This document shows, piece after piece, positions 18,501-26,758 of a stretch of DNA of 64,000 nucleotides. The stretch's first letter is position 1; each line of letters opens with the position of its first letter. The DNA is taken from NCBI GenBank assembly GCA_024226315.1, contig JAAELT010000086.1, forward strand, positions 1 to 64,000, read 5' to 3'. The stretch is from a bacterium. GTDB lineage: Bacteria; Acidobacteriota; Thermoanaerobaculia; Multivoradales; J023. Both the position numbers and the translations under genes were made by a program. Below the pieces are notes generated by a model. The model was not told the origin of the DNA and did no database searches. It saw nothing but the letters and a program-made list of their open reading frames with translations.

Positions 18501-21500
18501 TGCTCGGCCTCGAGCGCGATCTCGGCAGGGTAGTTCTCGAACACCATCAGGCTGTCGAAGAGGGGCAGATGCGGCGGCACCTCGCTCCAGGTCTGGATTT
18601 CGACCAGCGGACAGTGCTCGTACCGGCGCAGCTCGACACCCTGGGCCTGAACGTGCTCGAGCCAGGGCCGCAGCTTCTGGGCGGGCGCCACGTCGATCCG
18701 CACGGGCAGGGAGTTGATCAGCAGGCCGATGATCGAATCCGCGCCCCGCAGCTCCGCCGGGCGGCCGGAGACGGTGGCGCCGAAGACCACATCGTCGTGG
18801 TCGGCGTGGCGCGCCAGCACCAGCGCCCAGGCGCCCTGAAGCAGAGTGCTGAGGGTCAAGCGGCGTCGGCGGGCGAAATCCTGCAGGGCGGCGGTGTCTC
18901 GGGCGCCGAGGTGCCGCCCGTGTTCGACCGCCTCGGCGTTCGCCGCCGGGTCGCTCCGAACCGGCGCGGCACCGAGCGGCGTCGGCGCGGCGAAGCCGGC
19001 GAGGGTGCGTCGCCAGAAGTCCTCGCCGGCGGACTGGTCCGTGGCCTCGAGCCAGGCAAAGAAATCGCGCAGCGGACGGCGCGTGGGCAGGCGTGGCTGC
19101 TGGCGGTGGCGCAGAGCCTCGTAGGCGACGAACAGCTCGTCGAACAGCGCCGCGATCGACCAACCGTCGAGCAGCAGATGGTGCGCGCTCCACAAGAAGT
19201 GCCAGGAGCGCTCGCCGACCCGCACCAGGGTGAAACGGGTGAGGGGCGCGCTCGAGAGGTCGAAACCGCGAGCGCGATCGGTGCGCGCCAGATCGCGAAA
19301 GCGGTCCTCGGTGGCGCCCTCCCCGCGCCAGTCCTCGAACCGCCAGGGCGGGTCCGCCCGCCGTTGGACGATCTGCAGCGGGCGTTCGGGATCCTGCCAG
19401 GTGAAGGCGGTGCGCAGGATCGCGTGGCGGCGCGACAGCAGCCGCCAGGCGCGGCGGAAGGCATCGGCGTCGAGATCGCCTTCGATCGACCAGCTCGACT
19501 GTTCGAAGTAGACCGCCGTTTCAGGCGCGTAGAGGGCGTGGAAGAGCATGCCCTGCTGCATCGGCGACAGGGGGTAGATGTCTTCGGTCTCGGGTCCGAT
19601 GTCGAGTCGGTCGAGCTGCCGCCGGTCGAGGCACGCGAGCGGGAAATCAGACGGCGTCACGCCGCCTGCTTCCGGTGACTGGCAATGCTCGATCAACGCT
19701 TCGAGCTCGGTGCGAAAGGTCGCGGCCAGGCGCTGGATGGTCGATCTCCGGTGCAGGTTGCGGCTGAAATGCCAGTTCATCCACAATCGGCCGTCGACGA
19801 TGCCGCCGTCGATCTCGAGCACATAGCTCCTGGTCCCCAGGCGGCTGGCCTCGCGTCCCCGAGGCTCGGCCGCGGGGACGAACAGCTCGGAGCTGGCGAG
19901 CAGCGAGTCGAGTTGGCCCAGATAGTTGAAGCACAGCTCCGCCGGCGCCGGCAGGCGCTCACGCGCGTCTGCCGCCAGGTAGCGCAATATGCCGTAGCCG
20001 ATGCCTCGGCGGGGGATCTGGCGCAGGCGTTCCTTGATCGCCATCAGCGACTCGCCGAGGTCGCCTTCGGCGGCGAGGTCGAGATCCACCGGAAAAGTCG
20101 AGGTGAACCATCCCACCGTCCGCGACAGGTCGACGTCGCCGAGGGCCTCCTCGCGCCCGTGGCTCTCGAGATCGACCCGCACCCGGCCGCCGGCCCAGGC
20201 GCCGAGAGTACGGCCCAGCGCGGTCAGCAGCAGGTCGTCGATGTGGGTGCGGTAGGCGCGTGAGACGTCGCGCAAGAGTCGTTGGGTGGATTCGGCCGGC
20301 AGGCGGACGGAGACGGCATCAGCCGAGCGGACGGTGTTGGCGCCGTCTGGAAAGTCGCGGGGCAGGGGCGGGCAGGCGTGGGGACGCGCGGCCCAGAAGT
20401 CGAGCTCGCTACGCACCTCGGCGGAGTCGGCGTGCGCCGCCTGGAGATCGGCCCAGGCGCGGTAGGAGGTGGTCCTGGGCGGCAGATCCGACGATCGGCC
20501 ACGCTCCAGGCGCCGGCAAATGCGCTCGAGGTCCCCGAGCAGGATGCTCCAGCTCACCGCATCGATCACGAGGTGATGGACGGCGATCAACAAACGCGGC
20601 GTTTGCTCTTTGCCGAGGTTGAACCAGGCCAGTCGCAGCAGCGGCCCGCTCTCGAGGTCGAGGCTGGGCTGGACCGCGGCAGCGGCGGAGAGCAGCGCTT
20701 GACGCCGATCGCCGCCCTCGAGGCGCGAGAGGTCGAGGGCGGTGACGGGTGCCGGCGGCCGTGGGTCGCCGAGCTGCGGGCCACCGAAGACCTGGCGCCA
20801 GCCGCGGGCCGAGCGCTCGAAACGGCAGCCCAGAGCGTCGTGGTGATCGAGCAGGATCTCGGTGGCCCGTCGCAGGATCGCGGGCGCGATCGGCCGCCGA
20901 ACCTCAAGCATCATCGACTGATTGAAGTGCCAGCGCTCTGGCAGATCGGCGTCGTGGAAGAGCCAGCACTGTACGGGCGTCAGCGGTGCCGTCCCGGTCA
21001 CGGCGCCACCGTCCGCCCTCGCCGGTTGCAGGGCAGGAGTCGCCACCGCGGCCAGGGCCGCGATCGTCGGCTGCTCGAACACCTGCTGCGTGGTCAGCCG
21101 TAGGCCGTCTCGATAGGCTCGGGTGACGATCTGGATGGCGAGAATCGAATCGCCGCCGAGCTCGAAGAAATCGTCGTCGAGCCCGATCCGCTCCGCGCGC
21201 AGCACCTGGTGCCAGATCCGGGCGAGGATGTGCTCGAATTCGTCCCGAGGTCGTTCTTGCTGGCCGCTGGGAGTGTTCGGCTCGGGGCCGGCTTCGTGTC
21301 GGGTAGTGGGATGCCTTGCCAGGGCGTCGCGATCTAGCTTGCCGTTCGGCGTCAAGGGCAGCTCGTCCAGGAGCTCGAACCTCGCCGGCACCATGTGGGC
21401 AGGTAGGCGCTCGGTGAGGAATCGACGTAGCTCGGCGGGCACAGAGGGCAAGCTGTGAGGCGGGCCTCCGACTCCCAGGATGCCAGTACCTCCCGCATGA

Positions 21501-22996
21501 CTGTCCACTTGTCCGGCTGCCCCGTGCCGGCCGCTGCCGCAAGGGCCCAGAACGACGTGCGCCACAAGTCGTCTCGATGGCCCTCGCCCGTGCGCCACCA
21601 CCGCGGCACTGTGCACCAAGGGGTGATCGGCGATCCGTGCTTCCACTTCCCCTGGTTCGACGCGGAAGCCGCGAATCTTGATCTGCCGGTCGATGCGGCC
21701 GTGGATCTCGAGCTGGCCGTCCGTTCGCCAGCGGGACAGGTCGCCGGTCAGGTAGAGGCGGCCACCGGGCTCGGCAGCAAAGGGGTCGGGTACGAAGCGG
21801 CTGGCGGTGGCGGCGGGGCGGCCCAGGTAGCCCCGTGCCAGGCCAGGGCCGCCGATCGCCAGCTCGCCGACGCTGCCGGCGAGCGGCCGCGCCCGGCCGT
21901 CGAGCACGTAGAGGCGGGTGCCCGCCACGGGTCTGCCGATGACCTCGGCAGACGGTGTGGCTCTGACCTCGCTGAGACTGGCCTCGACGGTAGCTTCCGT
22001 CGGACCGTAGCCGTTGACCAGGCGGATCCGCGGACCCACCGCTCGTCGCCAGGTCTCGATCCGCCGCCTCAACACCCGTTCACCGCCGAAGCTCACCAGG
22101 CGCAGCGTCCCGGGCACCGCACCCGGATCGATCCCGGCCAGCTCAGCGAGCTCCTGCCACAAGGCGGTGGGCGGGAACATCACGGTGATCGCCTGCTTGC
22201 GGCAAAGCGCGAAGTAGTCGTCGTCGCCACCGTTCGGGAACACGAGCGTTGCGCCGGCCGCGAGGCACGGAAAGATCTCGCCGATGCTGATGTCGAAGCT
22301 GATCGATGCGAGCTGCAGCAGGCGATCGCCACGGCGGATCTCGTAGTGGTCGCCGGCGGTGACGCAGTACCAGGCGAGCGCGACGTGGTCGATCACCACC
22401 CCCTTGGGCTCGCCGGTCGAGCCCGAGGTGTAGACCACGTAGGCCGCGCCGTGATGGCCGCTTGCCTGGTCGTGCTCACCGTGCTGGTCAACGCCGGCGC
22501 CGAGCGAGTCGACATGGAGGATCTCCAGGCCTTGGGCGGCGCTCAGCCGCGAGTGGTGGTCTTCACAAGTGAGCACCCGCTCGATGCCGGCGTCGGCCAC
22601 CATGGCGGCAAGTCGATGATCGGGATAGGCGGGATCGAGAGGAACGTAGGCCCCTTCTGCCTCGAGGATCGCCAGGGCACCCACCACCAGATCACAGCGG
22701 CGATCGAGCAGCAGGCCGACCGGCACGTCGGTCCCGACGCCGCGCCGGCGCAGCTCTGCCGCCGAATTCTTGGCGCGCCTTGCGAGCTGGTGGTAGGTGA
22801 GATGCTCGGCTCCGTCGACTACCGCCACGGCGTCGGGCCGGCGCGTGCATTGTGCCGCGAACAGGTCGAGGAAGCAGCCATCGGCGGAAAGCGCCGCGCC
22901 GGTGTCGTTCCACTCGCGCAGGGCCTGATGCAAAGCGGCGCGCCGCGGCGTCTCGGTAGAGACGCCTGCCCCCCTGCCGATGTCGATCTCCGTCAC
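15569..22996 (-). CDS. dimodular non-ribosomal peptide synthetase A-T-E-C-A-T-TE
   Basis: The 2475-residue enzyme starts at GTG 22996 (GGGAGA upstream). Domain order by motifs: A1 (1-530; YTSGSTGEPKGV, NGYGPTEATVE), T1 (Ser in GGDSILAIQ near 616), E (HHLVIDAVSW near 809 and RTVGWFTSTFPVDL), C (SPMQQGMLFHAL near 1140; HHLLLDGWS near 1277), A2 (HTSGSTGVPKGVMIEH; VVSSYGVTEAAID), T2 (GGHSLRAV near 2159) and TE (GGWSMGG near 2290). It therefore makes a dipeptide with a D-configured first residue, released or cyclised by the TE. Read by eye against GrsA, A2 selectivity residues are D-V-G-E-A-G-S-I-D, one position from a known ornithine code (DVGEIGSID). A1 gives D-I-G-M-S-G-G-V-E, which I do not recognise. 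No MbtH, PPTase or exporter gene is adjacent. Confidence 0.93.
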   Translation of the reverse strand: MTEIDIGRGAGVSTETPRRAALHQALREWNDTGAALSADGCFLDLFAAQCTRRPDAVAVVDGAEHLTYHQLARRAKNSAAELRRRGVGTDVPVGLLLDRRCDLVVGALAILEAEGAYVPLDPAYPDHRLAAMVADAGIERVLTCEDHHSRLSAAQGLEILHVDSLGAGVDQHGEHDQASGHHGAAYVVYTSGSTGEPKGVVIDHVALAWYCVTAGDHYEIRRGDRLLQLASISFDISIGEIFPCLAAGATLVFPNGGDDDYFALCRKQAITVMFPPTALWQELAELAGIDPGAVPGTLRLVSFGGERVLRRRIETWRRAVGPRIRLVNGYGPTEATVEASLSEVRATPSAEVIGRPVAGTRLYVLDGRARPLAGSVGELAIGGPGLARGYLGRPAATASRFVPDPFAAEPGGRLYLTGDLSRWRTDGQLEIHGRIDRQIKIRGFRVEPGEVEARIADHPLVHSAAVVAHGRGPSRRLVAHVVLGPCGSGRHGAAGQVDSHAGGTGILGVGGPPHSLPSVPAELRRFLTERLPAHMVPARFELLDELPLTPNGKLDRDALARHPTTRHEAGPEPNTPSGQQERPRDEFEHILARIWHQVLRAERIGLDDDFFELGGDSILAIQIVTRAYRDGLRLTTQQVFEQPTIAALAAVATPALQPARADGGAVTGTAPLTPVQCWLFHDADLPERWHFNQSMMLEVRRPIAPAILRRATEILLDHHDALGCRFERSARGWRQVFGGPQLGDPRPPAPVTALDLSRLEGGDRRQALLSAAAAVQPSLDLESGPLLRLAWFNLGKEQTPRLLIAVHHLVIDAVSWSILLGDLERICRRLERGRSSDLPPRTTSYRAWADLQAAHADSAEVRSELDFWAARPHACPPLPRDFPDGANTVRSADAVSVRLPAESTQRLLRDVSRAYRTHIDDLLLTALGRTLGAWAGGRVRVDLESHGREEALGDVDLSRTVGWFTSTFPVDLDLAAEGDLGESLMAIKERLRQIPRRGIGYGILRYLAADARERLPAPAELCFNYLGQLDSLLASSELFVPAAEPRGREASRLGTRSYVLEIDGGIVDGRLWMNWHFSRNLHRRSTIQRLAATFRTELEALIEHCQSPEAGGVTPSDFPLACLDRRQLDRLDIGPETEDIYPLSPMQQGMLFHALYAPETAVYFEQSSWSIEGDLDADAFRRAWRLLSRRHAILRTAFTWQDPERPLQIVQRRADPPWRFEDWRGEGATEDRFRDLARTDRARGFDLSSAPLTRFTLVRVGERSWHFLWSAHHLLLDGWSIAALFDELFVAYEALRHRQQPRLPTRRPLRDFFAWLEATDQSAGEDFWRRTLAGFAAPTPLGAAPVRSDPAANAEAVEHGRHLGARDTAALQDFARRRRLTLSTLLQGAWALVLARHADHDDVVFGATVSGRPAELRGADSIIGLLINSLPVRIDVAPAQKLRPWLEHVQAQGVELRRYEHCPLVEIQTWSEVPPHLPLFDSLMVFENYPAEIALEAEQQRAGLAIGSFRGYSQTNYPLTLGILPGSRLTLEASVDPTRLEAVTATRLLRQLETVLAGMVEHGDEGRLGDLPLLTAGERHQLIVEWSRRDGEVPARSELTVHQRFWTEAARVPDAVALVSETPEGDERTLTYGYLERRAGRLSRSLQRLGVGVESRVALALDGEEMVVAMLAVLAAGGAYVPVAPRQAPRRLKALLDGSGASLLIARGLPPEAAEPTPVLDLDDWDDLRQVDDADHGDRHHPPVQVAGPRNLAYVLHTSGSTGVPKGVMIEHDALSSVLSAWEHTYRLRDVARRHLQVAAFTFDVASGDLLRALGTGATLVLGRRRRVLEPRRLVELLRRQRIDCVELVPALAELLARELETGSSRLEHMRLLAVGSDAWRMADLRRLARGMGRKARVVSSYGVTEAAIDSTFFEARSAGFALNDGTPVPIGRPFAGTRALVLDRRSELAAVGVPGELHLSGPGLARGYVGRPAATAERFVPDPHSPAPGSRVYRTGDRVRVLADGNLEILGRLDQQIKIRGFRIEPGEVERALRRHPAVLDAAVLARQTVTRDQVLAAFVVPRPPAEMPPALRAFLAERLPEPMVPSLFLALDALPLNRHGKVDAAELGRIELGRVDGGRQTYEEPVTEMERALADVWAEVLGVGQVGRHDDFFALGGHSLRAVRLMAEIERRFDRRLFLATLFAEPTLAGLARHIGKAVEDAPGDAPEQPALVEIAQGNGRPPFFCVHPVGGNVLCYADLARHLGADRPFYGLQSPGRNGQPLLRDVDGMARHYLGEIRLRQAPRPYLLGGWSMGGVVAFEIARRLHARGERVGALTLIDCAAPGSPSAQAIHAEPILQGFAANLGLTNGSTPEPPIPWGDLTTEQGLRRILDFGRRSGLLAGDLDLGELERLYRLFETNDGAMKRYRPRPYPGRLTLLRSHDWRGDPTLGWGELVGEVDVRLVGGDHYSMVREPHVRELATALEQEWLRAAP

Positions 22997-23007
22997 CCGG
23001 TTCTCCC

Positions 23008-23033
23008 AACCTCGCGGGTTGTCGTTCGAGGTT
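23008..23033. promoter_or_regulatory. inverted repeat upstream of the NRPS
   Basis: AACCTCG (23008-23014) and CGAGGTT (23027-23033) are perfect inverted arms separated by 12 bp, a dimer-sized operator shape. The site lies 12 bp before the NRPS GTG start. A repressor site is possible; no regulator gene is adjacent. Confidence 0.35.
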
Positions 23034-23139
23034 GCTATTCCGTGCTCTGTCGAGCTGACCGGGCAGTCTCCCTCTCGCGATCTCTCAGCAGATCATAACC
23101 CTTCTTCCAGAACTTGGGCGGCTTCTGAAATATATGTAA

Positions 23140-23158
23140 GATTGGCTATAATCCAATC
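23140..23158 (+). promoter_or_regulatory. -10 element inside a palindrome, promoter of the DNRLRE gene
   Basis: TATAAT at 23147-23152 is a perfect -10 hexamer in an A+T-rich patch, 39 bp before the ATG at 23191. It is enclosed by GATTGG (23140-23145) and CCAATC (23153-23158), a perfect inverted repeat covering the -10. No good -35 lies 16-18 bp upstream, so an activator or a repressor bound at the palindrome is plausible. Confidence 0.5.
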
Positions 23159-23190
23159 GCGAAGCCGACCAACTCAAAAGAGCAAACACC

Positions 23191-23961
23191 ATGTTCAATA
23201 GGAAGACAAGCCGCCAGAACACGACCCCGATTGGCCACCGACTGTTGCTGGGACTCGTGGCTACCTCGACCCTCGCCGCCGTCCCGGCGTTCGCGGACTC
23301 GATCACCCTGGAGCCCACCCGGGACAACACGTTGTACGAGGATGTGGGCGGCGCCCTCAGCAACGGCGCTGGAGAGTTTCTGTTCGCCGGCCGCACGGCG
23401 ACCTCGAGCCTCCGGCGCGCCGTGCTGGCGTTCGATGTCGCGGCGGCGCTACCGGCCGGTGCGATCGTCACCGATGTCGAGCTGACGCTCGAGATGTCGA
23501 TGACGGCGGGTGACGACAGCCGGCTCTTCGAGCTCTACCGTTTGCTCTCCGATTGGGGCGAAGGCACGTCCGTTTCCGACATGATGGGTGGTGGCCAGGG
23601 CGCGGACGCGACCACCGGCGACGCCACCTGGGTCCACACCTTCTTCGATACCGATTTCTGGCAGACCCCAGGGGGCGACTTCCAGGCTGCGGCCAGTGCC
23701 GCCAAGACGGTCGGCACGGTGGGCTCCTACACCTTCAACTCGACGCCTGAGCTGGTGGCCGACGTCCAGGGTTGGGTCGATGATCCGGCATCGGAGCTCG
23801 GCTGGGTGCTGCTCGGCGAGGAGGGCGAGGATCTGACGGCCAAACGATTCGACAGCCGTGAGCGCACCGATCCATCGGCCACGCCGAAGCTGACGGTGGA
23901 GTACCAGTTGTTGATCTTCGCCGACGGTTTCGAGTCCGGGGACGTCACCGGCTGGGACTGA
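23191..23961 (+). CDS. secreted DNRLRE-domain protein
   Basis: The 256-residue protein has a signal peptide (LLLGLVATSTLAAVPAFA) and then a DNRLRE-type beta-sandwich: TLEPTRDNTLYEDVGGALSN, the arginine in SLRRAVLAFDVAAALPAGA, and the closing ARTD-like segment KRFDSRERTDPSATPKLTVEY. This domain is found in many secreted bacterial proteins of unknown role. The last 15 residues, IFADGFESGDVTGWD, match a short acidic-aromatic tail (DGFESGD) that I associate with many secreted proteins of such bacteria and that may be a sorting or anchoring tag. It is divergent from the NRPS. Confidence 0.8.
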   Translation: MFNRKTSRQNTTPIGHRLLLGLVATSTLAAVPAFADSITLEPTRDNTLYEDVGGALSNGAGEFLFAGRTATSSLRRAVLAFDVAAALPAGAIVTDVELTLEMSMTAGDDSRLFELYRLLSDWGEGTSVSDMMGGGQGADATTGDATWVHTFFDTDFWQTPGGDFQAAASAAKTVGTVGSYTFNSTPELVADVQGWVDDPASELGWVLLGEEGEDLTAKRFDSRERTDPSATPKLTVEYQLLIFADGFESGDVTGWD

Positions 23962-24015
23962 CCAGGCCGTCACTTACGCTTGGATTCGCCCGCCGCTCAA
24001 TTGATATGAAAATGA

Positions 24016-24059
24016 AATTGATTCATCCGCCGGAAAAGACCCCGACGGATGAATCAATT
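24016..24059. other. 14-bp perfect inverted repeat in the gap after the DNRLRE gene
   Basis: AATTGATTCATCCG (24016-24029) and CGGATGAATCAATT (24046-24059) pair perfectly with a 16-nt loop, 55 nt after the stop at 23961. It is a strong hairpin but lacks a T-run after it in either direction, so it may be a factor-dependent terminator, an RNA stability element or the relic of a small mobile element. Confidence 0.5.
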
Positions 24060-24187
24060 CTGCAACTCGGCGACACCTTCGAGAGCCAAATGGTTCGATG
24101 CCCTGGGGAGCAACCACGCCTGGTAGGGACGTGACGCTGACAACCCTACGGGCCGGGAGAAGGTGTCGCCCGAGCCTCGTCGTGGGG

Positions 24188-24250
24188 AGCCTTCAGAAGC
24201 CGAGAAATCGGGGGTTTCTAAGAACCGTTCGATTTAGAGCGCTGAAGGCT
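24188..24250. other. nested hairpin region, possible structured RNA
   Basis: AGCCTTCAG (24188-24196) pairs with CTGAAGGCT (24242-24250). Inside it AGAAA (24203-24207) pairs with TTTCT (24215-24219). The rest of the 384-bp gap (23962-24345) has no ORF with coding character. This is an arrangement seen by eye; no family is recognised. Confidence 0.3.
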
Positions 24251-24345
24251 GTAGATGGTCCGGCGGAGACATTGGGCCCCCTTTGAATGATTCGTTAGAA
24301 ACACAGTACACCCGAAGGAGAGATCCGTCAACCACCAATTTCCGG

Positions 24346-24504
24346 TCACGTTTTTCGCCTGGCGGAGACCTTGATCAGGAGCCACTTGGCGGCCGCCCAG
24401 CCGACGGCGAAACCACCGATGTGAGCGCCGTGCGCGACGCCGCCGGTGCCGCCGGTCATGAGCGTCTTGCCCAGGTTGGGGCTGTCGCCGATCGGCAAGA
24501 ACAT
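24346..24504 (-). pseudogene. rhomboid protease remnant, middle deleted
   Basis: This 52-residue frame starts 1 nt after the O-antigen ligase stop. Its first ten residues (MFLPIGDSPN) look like a rhomboid N terminus, and residues 21-43 (GGVAHGAHIGGFAVGWAAA then KWLL) match the last rhomboid helix that carries the catalytic histidine (VAHxAHIGGF). The membrane helices that should lie between, including the serine GxSG helix, are missing without a frameshift. The product could not be a working protease. The identification rests on motif recognition in a short peptide. Confidence 0.6.
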
Positions 24505-24505
24505 G

Positions 24506-25744
24506 CTAGGCGGAGCTCTCCTCGCGCTGCTCCGGCCGCAGGCACAGGGGCACCGCCAACAGGAACAGCACCAGGCGTTGGATCTCGGTGTCCCGCCAGT
24601 TGGCTTCGAACATGCCGGCCAGGTTGAAGCCGATGAGCACCAGGATGGTGCCCAGGTACAGGTCGGCGCTCTCCCCCCGTGCTCCTCCGTCCCGCCGGTA
24701 GCTGCGGTAGGCCAGGCGCAAACCGGCGATCATCAGCCATAAATAGGCGGCGAGTGAGAGCAGGCCGCGCTCGGCGGCGATCTGCAGAAGCGAATTGTGG
24801 AGATGCACGACCTTGAAGCGCGGTGCCGTGGGATGGCGATAGATCGGATAGCGGCGTTCCACCATGCCCGGCCCGATGCCGAACAGCGGGCGTTCGGAGA
24901 TCATGAAGATGCCTGCCTGGAGCATGCTGAGCCGGTCGTAGTTGGATTCGTCCCGCGGATCGGTGATCGAGTAGATGCGCTGTTTCCAGTCTTCGGGGCC
25001 GAACGAGGCGAACAGCAGTCCGACGACCGCGATGGCGGCGAGATAGACGATCAGGAACCGCCGTGCCTTGATCAACAGCAGCACGGTGAAAGTCACTCCC
25101 GCGGTGACCCAGGCACCGCGAGTGAGGGTCAGGAACAGCGTGGTGCTGATCACCAGCAGAGCAAGCCAGTTCCAGGGCCGCCTCCAGCCGTTCACCGTGG
25201 CGAGACGGCCGAGCAGCAGGAAAACACCCAGCAGCAGGACGCCGGCGAACGTCATGTAGTGGGAGAACGGCCCGGGGATGCGGTTGTCGAGCGGGCCGTA
25301 GTCGGTCAGGTAATACTGGCCGATGCCGTAGACGGCCAGCAGTACCATCATCACGATGATCAGGTCAAACAGGTGGCGGACGTCGCGCCGGTCGCGAACC
25401 AGTAGGACTGTCAACGGCAGGGTCGACAGGCCGAGTATGCTCTTGAGCTCGAGTGCGCTGACAGCCGGCTCGATCGAAGTCAGCGCCGAGACGGCGTAGA
25501 AAATGACGTAGAAACCCAGCGGCAGCAGCAGTGTCGCGGTCTCGGTCCATCGCCAGGCCAATCGGCGGCGGTGAAAGGCACTCCACAAGATCGCCAGGCC
25601 GAGCGTAGCGTTGGACAGGGCGAGAGCCCAGACGGTGAGCAGGTGCGCTCCGAAGGCCCGGAAGCCGAAGCGATGCGTTGGATCGGTGAACGCGCTCGGC
25701 GCCCGGCGGAGATTCCAGGTCATCAGGGCGCTGGATGCTAGCAT
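24506..25744 (-). CDS. O-antigen ligase-like (Wzy_C) membrane protein
   Basis: A polytopic membrane protein of about 400 residues with roughly ten helices. It has the large periplasmic loop typical of O-antigen ligase/polymerase (Wzy_C) proteins, including SERPLFGIGPGMVERRYP and the histidine-containing VVHLHNSLLQIAAERGL. The conserved RGAW (TLTRGAWVTAG) helix precedes it. Such enzymes join or polymerise undecaprenyl-linked glycans at the outer face of the inner membrane. ATG 25744 is chosen; ATG 25723 is also possible, and neither has a clear ribosome site. It starts 24 bp from the divergent ATP-grasp gene. No other polysaccharide gene is nearby. Confidence 0.8.
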   Translation of the reverse strand: MLASSALMTWNLRRAPSAFTDPTHRFGFRAFGAHLLTVWALALSNATLGLAILWSAFHRRRLAWRWTETATLLLPLGFYVIFYAVSALTSIEPAVSALELKSILGLSTLPLTVLLVRDRRDVRHLFDLIIVMMVLLAVYGIGQYYLTDYGPLDNRIPGPFSHYMTFAGVLLLGVFLLLGRLATVNGWRRPWNWLALLVISTTLFLTLTRGAWVTAGVTFTVLLLIKARRFLIVYLAAIAVVGLLFASFGPEDWKQRIYSITDPRDESNYDRLSMLQAGIFMISERPLFGIGPGMVERRYPIYRHPTAPRFKVVHLHNSLLQIAAERGLLSLAAYLWLMIAGLRLAYRSYRRDGGARGESADLYLGTILVLIGFNLAGMFEANWRDTEIQRLVLFLLAVPLCLRPEQREESSA

Positions 25745-25768
25745 CCGGCGCCTCGGGGGGCCGACATC

Positions 25769-26758
25769 ATGCACATTACCTTTCTCGTACACAAGGGCAA
25801 GGAATACACGGTCCGCAAGTACCTGGCGAGCTGGGGCCGAGAGCTGGCCGGCCGGGTCGAGGTCAAGCACTACCCGGGCCTCAGCAGCACGGGGCACACA
25901 CCATGGAAGCGACTGAGTCAGTCGCTGCGTGCCTGGCGGATCGGCGAGCTGCGCGAGCCCGGGGCGCCGACCGGCGTGCCCCGGATCTACGTGTTCACCG
26001 ATCTCGAGCGCCTCGATCCGTCGGAGACCGAGTGCGCCCTGGCGCTCTGGCGGCGCCTGGAGGCGCATCCGGACACGGTACGGATCCTCAACCATCCGAC
26101 CACCTGCATGCGTCGCTTCGAGTTGCTGCGGAGGCTCCACGATCGCGGCCTCAACCGCTTCGGTATCTATCGCGCCGCTGAAGGTCCGCGGCCTGAGAGA
26201 TGGCCGGTCTTCGTGCGCGACGAGAACGAGCACGCCGGTGAGTTCTCGGGCCTGCTGCACTCACCGGAGGATCTCGAGCGGCACCTGGCGGCCCTGGACG
26301 AGGAGGCCCTGGCGAACCGGGTCGTAGTCGAGTTCTGCGACACCTCCGACGCTGCCGGAATCGTGCGCAAATACGGTGCGTTCAAGGTGGGTGAGCGCGT
26401 CATCGCGCGCCAGATCCACTTCAGCCGACACTGGGTGGTGAGGGTGCCCGACCTGGAAGGCGCCGAGGCCGCCCGCGAAGAGCTCGAATATGTCGAGTCC
26501 AATCCCCACGAAGAGGCGGTGCGCGAGATCTTCTCGCTGGCACGGATCGACTACGGGCGGGTGGACTACGGCCTGGTGGACGGCAAGATCCAGGTCTGGG
26601 AGATCAACACCAACCCGATGATCTTGATCCCCAGAGACCGGGAGGACCCCTTCAGGGCCGAGGCCCATGAACGCTTCGGCCGGGCTTTCAACGAGGCACT
26701 CGAGGCACTGGGGCGGCCCTCACCCCCCCAGGCCCCCTCCGGGAGAGGGGGGAGTTAA
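25769..26758 (+). CDS. ATP-grasp-fold protein, function unknown
   Basis: A 329-residue soluble protein. The C-terminal block ARIDYGRVDYGLVDGKIQVW followed by EINTNPMILIP is the acidic-Asn metal site of ATP-grasp enzymes (DxGL-x(n)-ExNxNP), and VVVEFCDTSD plus a K-containing strand (VRKYGAFKVG) fit the ATP-binding subdomain. The N-terminal part (MHITFLVHKGKEYTVRKYL) looks like a Rossmann-type pre-domain. It probably ligates a carboxylate to an amine, but the substrate is unknown. Its last codons lie in a C/G-rich inverted repeat (around 26723-26753) that could form a hairpin at the 3' end. Confidence 0.7.
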   Translation: MHITFLVHKGKEYTVRKYLASWGRELAGRVEVKHYPGLSSTGHTPWKRLSQSLRAWRIGELREPGAPTGVPRIYVFTDLERLDPSETECALALWRRLEAHPDTVRILNHPTTCMRRFELLRRLHDRGLNRFGIYRAAEGPRPERWPVFVRDENEHAGEFSGLLHSPEDLERHLAALDEEALANRVVVEFCDTSDAAGIVRKYGAFKVGERVIARQIHFSRHWVVRVPDLEGAEAAREELEYVESNPHEEAVREIFSLARIDYGRVDYGLVDGKIQVWEINTNPMILIPRDREDPFRAEAHERFGRAFNEALEALGRPSPPQAPSGRGGS

